Below, piece by piece: positions 60,367-64,000 of a stretch of DNA of 64,000 nucleotides (positions are counted from its first letter, which is position 1; each line of letters opens with the position of its first letter). The DNA comes from Pectinatus haikarae (GTDB lineage: Bacteria; Bacillota; Negativicutes; Selenomonadales; Selenomonadaceae). The translations under genes were made by a program, and so were the position numbers. Location: the NCBI RefSeq assembly GCF_030813505.1, contig NZ_JAUSUE010000009.1; one strand, written 5' to 3'. Under the pieces are notes generated by a model, which searched no databases, was not told the DNA's origin, and saw only the letters and a list, made by a program, of their open reading frames with translations.

Positions 60367-62535
60367 TTAATCAGAAATATTTTCTGCTAAAATATCAGCT
60401 ATATGTTTTATTTTTATTTCCGGTGCGTTTTTATCAAGACCTCCGCCGATCTGCATCATGCATGCAGGACAAGCTACAGCAATAGTCTGAGCACCACTTT
60501 CTTTGATATTATGGATCTTTCTGTTCAGCAACTGAACGGATAAGTCCGCATACTTCATACCAAAGGAGCCTGCCATGCCGCAGCATTGATCGGCACCGTC
60601 CATTTCCACGTAATCGTAGCCGGGAGCACCTTCAAGCAGTCTGCGCGGTTCTTTATATATATCCAGGCTGCGCCTCATGTGGCATGAATCATGATAAGTT
60701 ATTTTTTCCGCACCATGGGTGGTTTTCAAGCGTTTATTTTTTGCGTATGACATTTCTACCAGCGAAGTGAATTCTCTTATTTTTTTACTCAGATTTTCAG
60801 CACGCTCCAGCCATATCCTGTCATGGGCAAACAATTCTTTATATGTCTGTTTCAAAGTTTCTGCGCAGGTTGGACAGGCTGCCACTATATAGTCGGCATT
60901 TGCTTTTTCCAGCGCTTCTATATTCTGCATTGCTAGTTTGCGTGCCGTTTCAAGATCCCCTGCTCCTATGATCGGCTTACCGCAGCAATTCTGATCCTGC
61001 GGATATATTACCTCTGCACCGATATCTTGCAAAACTTTTACCACAGATTCACCTGTCTGGGGAAAAACAAAATCTAAATTGCAGCCGCTGAAAAAGGCCA
61101 CCTTCATTTTTGCGGAGGAAGGATTATTTTTGAAGAGATCGTTTGCCCTGTCTCTGAATGGTTTATCTGCTATCGCCGGCAAGCTGCGTCCTTCTGTCAT
61201 TTTGGCAAAAAACAATGGCAGATTACGAATAAATTTTCCTGATTTCACCGGCTTTTGTCCTATTGAAGCCGTTCTGAGCAGTGTATGAAAAATTTTTCTG
61301 TTCGTCATAATTTTTTGGAATATTAATTTTTCCGGCAGTGACAATCCTTTTTCCGCTACCCGCCTATTGCGTAATTCCTGAATAAGGTCTGGAATATTTA
61401 TTTTTCCCGGGCACACCGTAGTGCATCGGCGGCACCCTATACATAAATCACTGAACTGAGCAAAATCATCCATACTGTTCAGCAGCCCCGTTAAAATAGC
61501 GCCTATGCCTCCCGAATAAATATGTCCATACACGTTACCGCCAACAGTCGACCATATGGGACAGACATTCAGACATGAAGCACACCGCACACATTGATAT
61601 ACTTCTTTCATTACCGGATCATGCGCTGCTTTCAGTCTTCCGTTATCAAGCAGAATAGCATACACCTTTTTATTTTCTTCTACCATCTTACCGTTTTTTT
61701 CATGAATTATCGGTGTAGGACCATCAACCAGCGTCAGATAGCTTACCATTCGCTGCCCCGTACCATTCCGCGGCAAAAGGCGCATTATCTTCGAAGCATC
61801 ACTTATCTTCGGTATAAGCTTTTCATAGCCAATTATAATAACATGTATCGGCGGCATAGTCGTTACTATACGAGCATTGCCTTCATTCGTAACGAGACCT
61901 ATGGCACCGTTCTCAGCTATGCCGAAGTTTGCTCCGGATATCCCCATATCTGCCTTCAGAAATTCCTTGCGCATCACTCGTCTGGCTGTCTGCACCATAA
62001 AGGGGATATCGCTCGGAATATCTTCCTTAAGCTCATCAGAAAAAAACTTGGCACATTGATTTCTGTTCAAATGAATCGCCGGCATTACCATATGTGATGG
62101 GTGCTGGCCCGCAACAGAAAGCATCCATTCGCCCAAATCCGTTTCCTTTACATGCAGGCCCTGCTCTTCCAAGTAATCATTCAGTCTTATTTCTTCCGTT
62201 GCCATCGACTTTGATTTTACAATATTATGCACATCATTTTCCCTGCATATTTCGAGCAGCTGCCGCTTAAGCTCTTCTCCGTCTTTAGCTCTGAAAACTT
62301 TGGCACCTCTTTTTTCCAGGGATTCCTGAAACTGATCAGCTAATTTTTCTATATGGGATACAGAGTAGCTTTTCATTTCCTTGAGGTCATCCCGCAAAGC
62401 TTCTATACTTTCAACATTGGCATAAGCCTTTGCTCTGGCGGCGGGATACTGTTCCGAAAATCTTTCCAGGTTGCTGCGCAGGATTTCATCATGCAGTTTA
62501 TCTTCTATTTCTATTTTTATATTACGTTTTTCCAT
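60367..62535 (-). CDS. ldhH: LdhH-type L-lactate dehydrogenase large subunit (LutB-LutA fusion)
   Basis: Iron-sulfur electron-transfer subunit of lactate oxidation. 722 aa from ATG 62,535 (after GGAG); a GTG three codons upstream overlaps the lutC stop. N-terminal LUD/LutB domain (KSKSMATEEIRLN, SGANFGIAENGAIGLVTNEGN), two [4Fe-4S] motifs (CVRCASCLNVCP, CIGCRRCTTVCPGKINIP), then LutA-like CCG domains (FFSGCNLDF, CCGKPIIG; CHMRR..CCGMAG). The fusion joins what Bacillus makes as separate LutA and LutB. Works with the LutC and FAD genes upstream. Confidence 0.9.
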   Translation of the reverse strand: MEKRNIKIEIEDKLHDEILRSNLERFSEQYPAARAKAYANVESIEALRDDLKEMKSYSVSHIEKLADQFQESLEKRGAKVFRAKDGEELKRQLLEICRENDVHNIVKSKSMATEEIRLNDYLEEQGLHVKETDLGEWMLSVAGQHPSHMVMPAIHLNRNQCAKFFSDELKEDIPSDIPFMVQTARRVMRKEFLKADMGISGANFGIAENGAIGLVTNEGNARIVTTMPPIHVIIIGYEKLIPKISDASKIMRLLPRNGTGQRMVSYLTLVDGPTPIIHEKNGKMVEENKKVYAILLDNGRLKAAHDPVMKEVYQCVRCASCLNVCPIWSTVGGNVYGHIYSGGIGAILTGLLNSMDDFAQFSDLCIGCRRCTTVCPGKINIPDLIQELRNRRVAEKGLSLPEKLIFQKIMTNRKIFHTLLRTASIGQKPVKSGKFIRNLPLFFAKMTEGRSLPAIADKPFRDRANDLFKNNPSSAKMKVAFFSGCNLDFVFPQTGESVVKVLQDIGAEVIYPQDQNCCGKPIIGAGDLETARKLAMQNIEALEKANADYIVAACPTCAETLKQTYKELFAHDRIWLERAENLSKKIREFTSLVEMSYAKNKRLKTTHGAEKITYHDSCHMRRSLDIYKEPRRLLEGAPGYDYVEMDGADQCCGMAGSFGMKYADLSVQLLNRKIHNIKESGAQTIAVACPACMMQIGGGLDKNAPEIKIKHIADILAENISD

Positions 62536-62540
62536 TTTTA

Positions 62541-63140
62541 TCACTCCATCCCATCCACTGCAAATAGTATCAATCTGCTTGGACCATGCACACCTAAAGT
62601 CAGCACTCTTTCTATGTCCGAAGTACGGCTTGGTCCTGTAACAAAACCGGTGTACCCTTTATCAAAAACCTGTTCCAATATCTCAAAGGCATCCGTCATA
62701 GTATCCACTACATTGTTCTTATTCATAAATACTATATTTATAGGAGGCAGCATAGTAGCCACTCTGGCTTCATAGGAATAATTATCAACACAAATGCTTC
62801 CTGTTTCTCCCACACCAAACTCCGCGGTAGAAATACCTATATCAACAGAAGGTGCATTTCTTGCTATTTCAAACTTGTCTGTATAGACCTGATATTTTTG
62901 TCCCAGATTTTTATATATACGGCTCAGCTCCTCAGATTCTCCACCGCCGACAGCAGCCAATCTGGAAGCTTCTGCTCCAGCTATTATATCTTCAATGATC
63001 GGCATCGCATCTTCATAATTTTTTACTTCCTTTAACTCCACCGAGGCAGCCTGTGCGTTTTCTTTGAAATCATTCCAATACTTTTTATCTATAAATCCTT
63101 TTTGCAAATATTTCTGCCATTCGTGGCTTACCTTTCTCAC
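62541..63140 (-). CDS. LutC-type lactate utilisation protein (LUD domain)
   Basis: 199 aa LUD protein, partner of LdhH in lactate dehydrogenase complexes. Conserved VDIGISTAEFGVGETGSICVDN and the C-terminal GFVTGPSRTSDIERVLTLGVHGP signature. GTG start at 63,140 with GAGGAG nine bases upstream. Its TGA overlaps the alternative GTG start of ldhH, indicating tight coupling. Lies 60 bases after the FAD-oxidase gene. Confidence 0.88.
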   Translation of the reverse strand: MRKVSHEWQKYLQKGFIDKKYWNDFKENAQAASVELKEVKNYEDAMPIIEDIIAGAEASRLAAVGGGESEELSRIYKNLGQKYQVYTDKFEIARNAPSVDIGISTAEFGVGETGSICVDNYSYEARVATMLPPINIVFMNKNNVVDTMTDAFEILEQVFDKGYTGFVTGPSRTSDIERVLTLGVHGPSRLILFAVDGME

Positions 63141-63199
63141 TTTGATTCACTCCTCAATAATTTTCCGTTGCTATATATATCATATTATGCCGATACTTT

Positions 63200-64000
63200 T
63201 TACTGACAAACCTTGCAGGGATTCAAAATATTGAGCGGATCAAAAGCTTTTTTGATCCCTTTCATGATCTGTATGGCTTCTTCCGGCATGGATTTTTTCA
63301 GGTATTCTTTTTTTGCGTAGCCTATGCCGTGTTCTCCTGAAACGCTTCCTTTAAGGCTGTGGGCTTTCTGGTACATTTTTCCCATTGTCATTTCCAGGGT
63401 TTTTTTCCATTGTTCTTCTGTCATGTCATCTTTGAGGATGTAGGCGTGCAGGTTGCCATCTCCTGCGTGCCCGAAGCATTTTATTCTTGTGCCTGTTTGT
63501 TTTTGCAGCTGGTGGATGTATTCGACGAGGTCGTTGACGCTGCTGCGCGGTACTACTACGTCTACTTCATCCATGGCTGTGGTGGAGCTTTTTATTGCTT
63601 CAAGGAATGCTCCTCTTGCTTTCCAGATGGCTTCGGCTCTTTCGTCGGTGTCGGCTATGAGCAGGTCGGTCGCTCCCTGTTCAAGGCAGATGTGTGCCAC
63701 AGAGTCATAGTAGGAGGCTATTTCTTCCATCGTGCCTCCGTCGAATTTGAGCAGCAGGTAGGCGTCCGCCTGGTTGTCCGGGAATTTTCTGCCGAGGTAT
63801 TCTTCGGCGTCTTTTATTACTTCTTTTTCCATGAATTCTATTGCGGTGGGGATGGCTTTGGATTTTATGATGGGGGGGACGGCGCTTATTGCTTGTTCAA
63901 GTGTCGGGAAGGGGACGAGCAGGCTGACGTTTTTTTTGGGCAGGGGCAAAAGCCGCAGGATCGCTTTGGTGATGATCGCCAGTGTTCCTTCCGAGCCTAC
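63200..64000 (-). CDS. FAD-binding lactate/glycolate oxidase, GlcD/LutD type (5' part beyond window edge)
   Basis: C-terminal 266 residues of an FAD-linked 2-hydroxyacid dehydrogenase (GlcD/Dld class). The frame is open to the right edge, where it reads VGSEGTLAIITKAILRLLPLP, the end of the FAD-binding domain here split across residues, followed by the FAD-oxidase C-terminal domain with GDGNLHAYIL, SGEHGIGYAKKEYL and DPLNILNPCKV. The true start lies past 64,000. First visible gene of the lactate operon with lutC and ldhH. Base composition here is richer in G/C than its neighbours. Confidence 0.92.
   Translation of the reverse strand, partial: VGSEGTLAIITKAILRLLPLPKKNVSLLVPFPTLEQAISAVPPIIKSKAIPTAIEFMEKEVIKDAEEYLGRKFPDNQADAYLLLKFDGGTMEEIASYYDSVAHICLEQGATDLLIADTDERAEAIWKARGAFLEAIKSSTTAMDEVDVVVPRSSVNDLVEYIHQLQKQTGTRIKCFGHAGDGNLHAYILKDDMTEEQWKKTLEMTMGKMYQKAHSLKGSVSGEHGIGYAKKEYLKKSMPEEAIQIMKGIKKAFDPLNILNPCKVCQ

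Noticed and set aside
1..64000. tRNA, rRNA, CRISPR arrays, prophage or complete insertion sequences
   Set aside because: None of the characteristic sequences were seen by reading both strands; a tRNAscan/Infernal and CRISPR search would be decisive.

Overview
The window reads as chromosomal DNA of a low-GC, flagellated, anaerobic Bacillota. Gene content and order (codY next to flgB, hslVU, remA, SAM-I riboswitch on metK, ferredoxin-dependent 2-oxoacid oxidoreductase, glycyl radical enzyme, LdhH-type lactate dehydrogenase) fit the Negativicutes (Selenomonas/Pectinatus-like) best. That placement is an inference from gene content. I saw no rRNA, tRNA, phage, CRISPR array or intact insertion sequence.

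Layout. Positions 1-23,126 are almost entirely on the minus strand: the start of a flagellar basal-body operon (flgB-flgC-fliE-fliF-fliG, fliG cut by the window edge), preceded by codY, hslU, hslV, trmFO, topA and dprA in the Bacillus subtilis order but without xerC/codV; then gatCAB, pcrA-ligA, a CBS/DRTGG manganese pyrophosphatase and rqcH. Positions 23,407-38,132 are mainly plus-strand housekeeping genes: a solitary hisD-family gene, dapF, yicC-remA-gmk-rpoZ-coaBC, metK behind an S-box riboswitch, priA-def-fmt, then a TVP38 membrane protein and dapB-asd. A BI-1 family membrane protein lies opposite them.

From 38,277 the content is more accessory. There are three small minus-strand singletons (YdcF-like, C39-peptidase-like, cytidylate-kinase-like). 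Next is a sugar catabolic locus: isomerase, divergent xylulokinase-like kinase, sugar porter, LacI regulator and DUF4867 protein, with paired palindromic operators at both divergent promoters. Then come a 2-oxoacid:ferredoxin oxidoreductase pair, a csoR-copA copper-export operon with a CopZ-like domain fused to CopA and its own internal start signals, pirin, DUF554, and a promoter-hairpin unit in front of a degenerate AbiJ/HEPN-like protein. The right end holds a GntR regulator-glycyl radical enzyme-activase operon and a lactate oxidation operon (FAD subunit cut by the edge, LutC, LdhH).

Most promising for novelty: the glycyl radical enzyme, whose Cys-x-Glu active-site signature reads Cys-x-Val; the CopA-CopZ fusion with an internal ribosome binding site; the possible small RNA ahead of the AbiJ-like gene; a two-copy hairpin repeat; and the LacI operator pair around a sugar pathway of unknown substrate.
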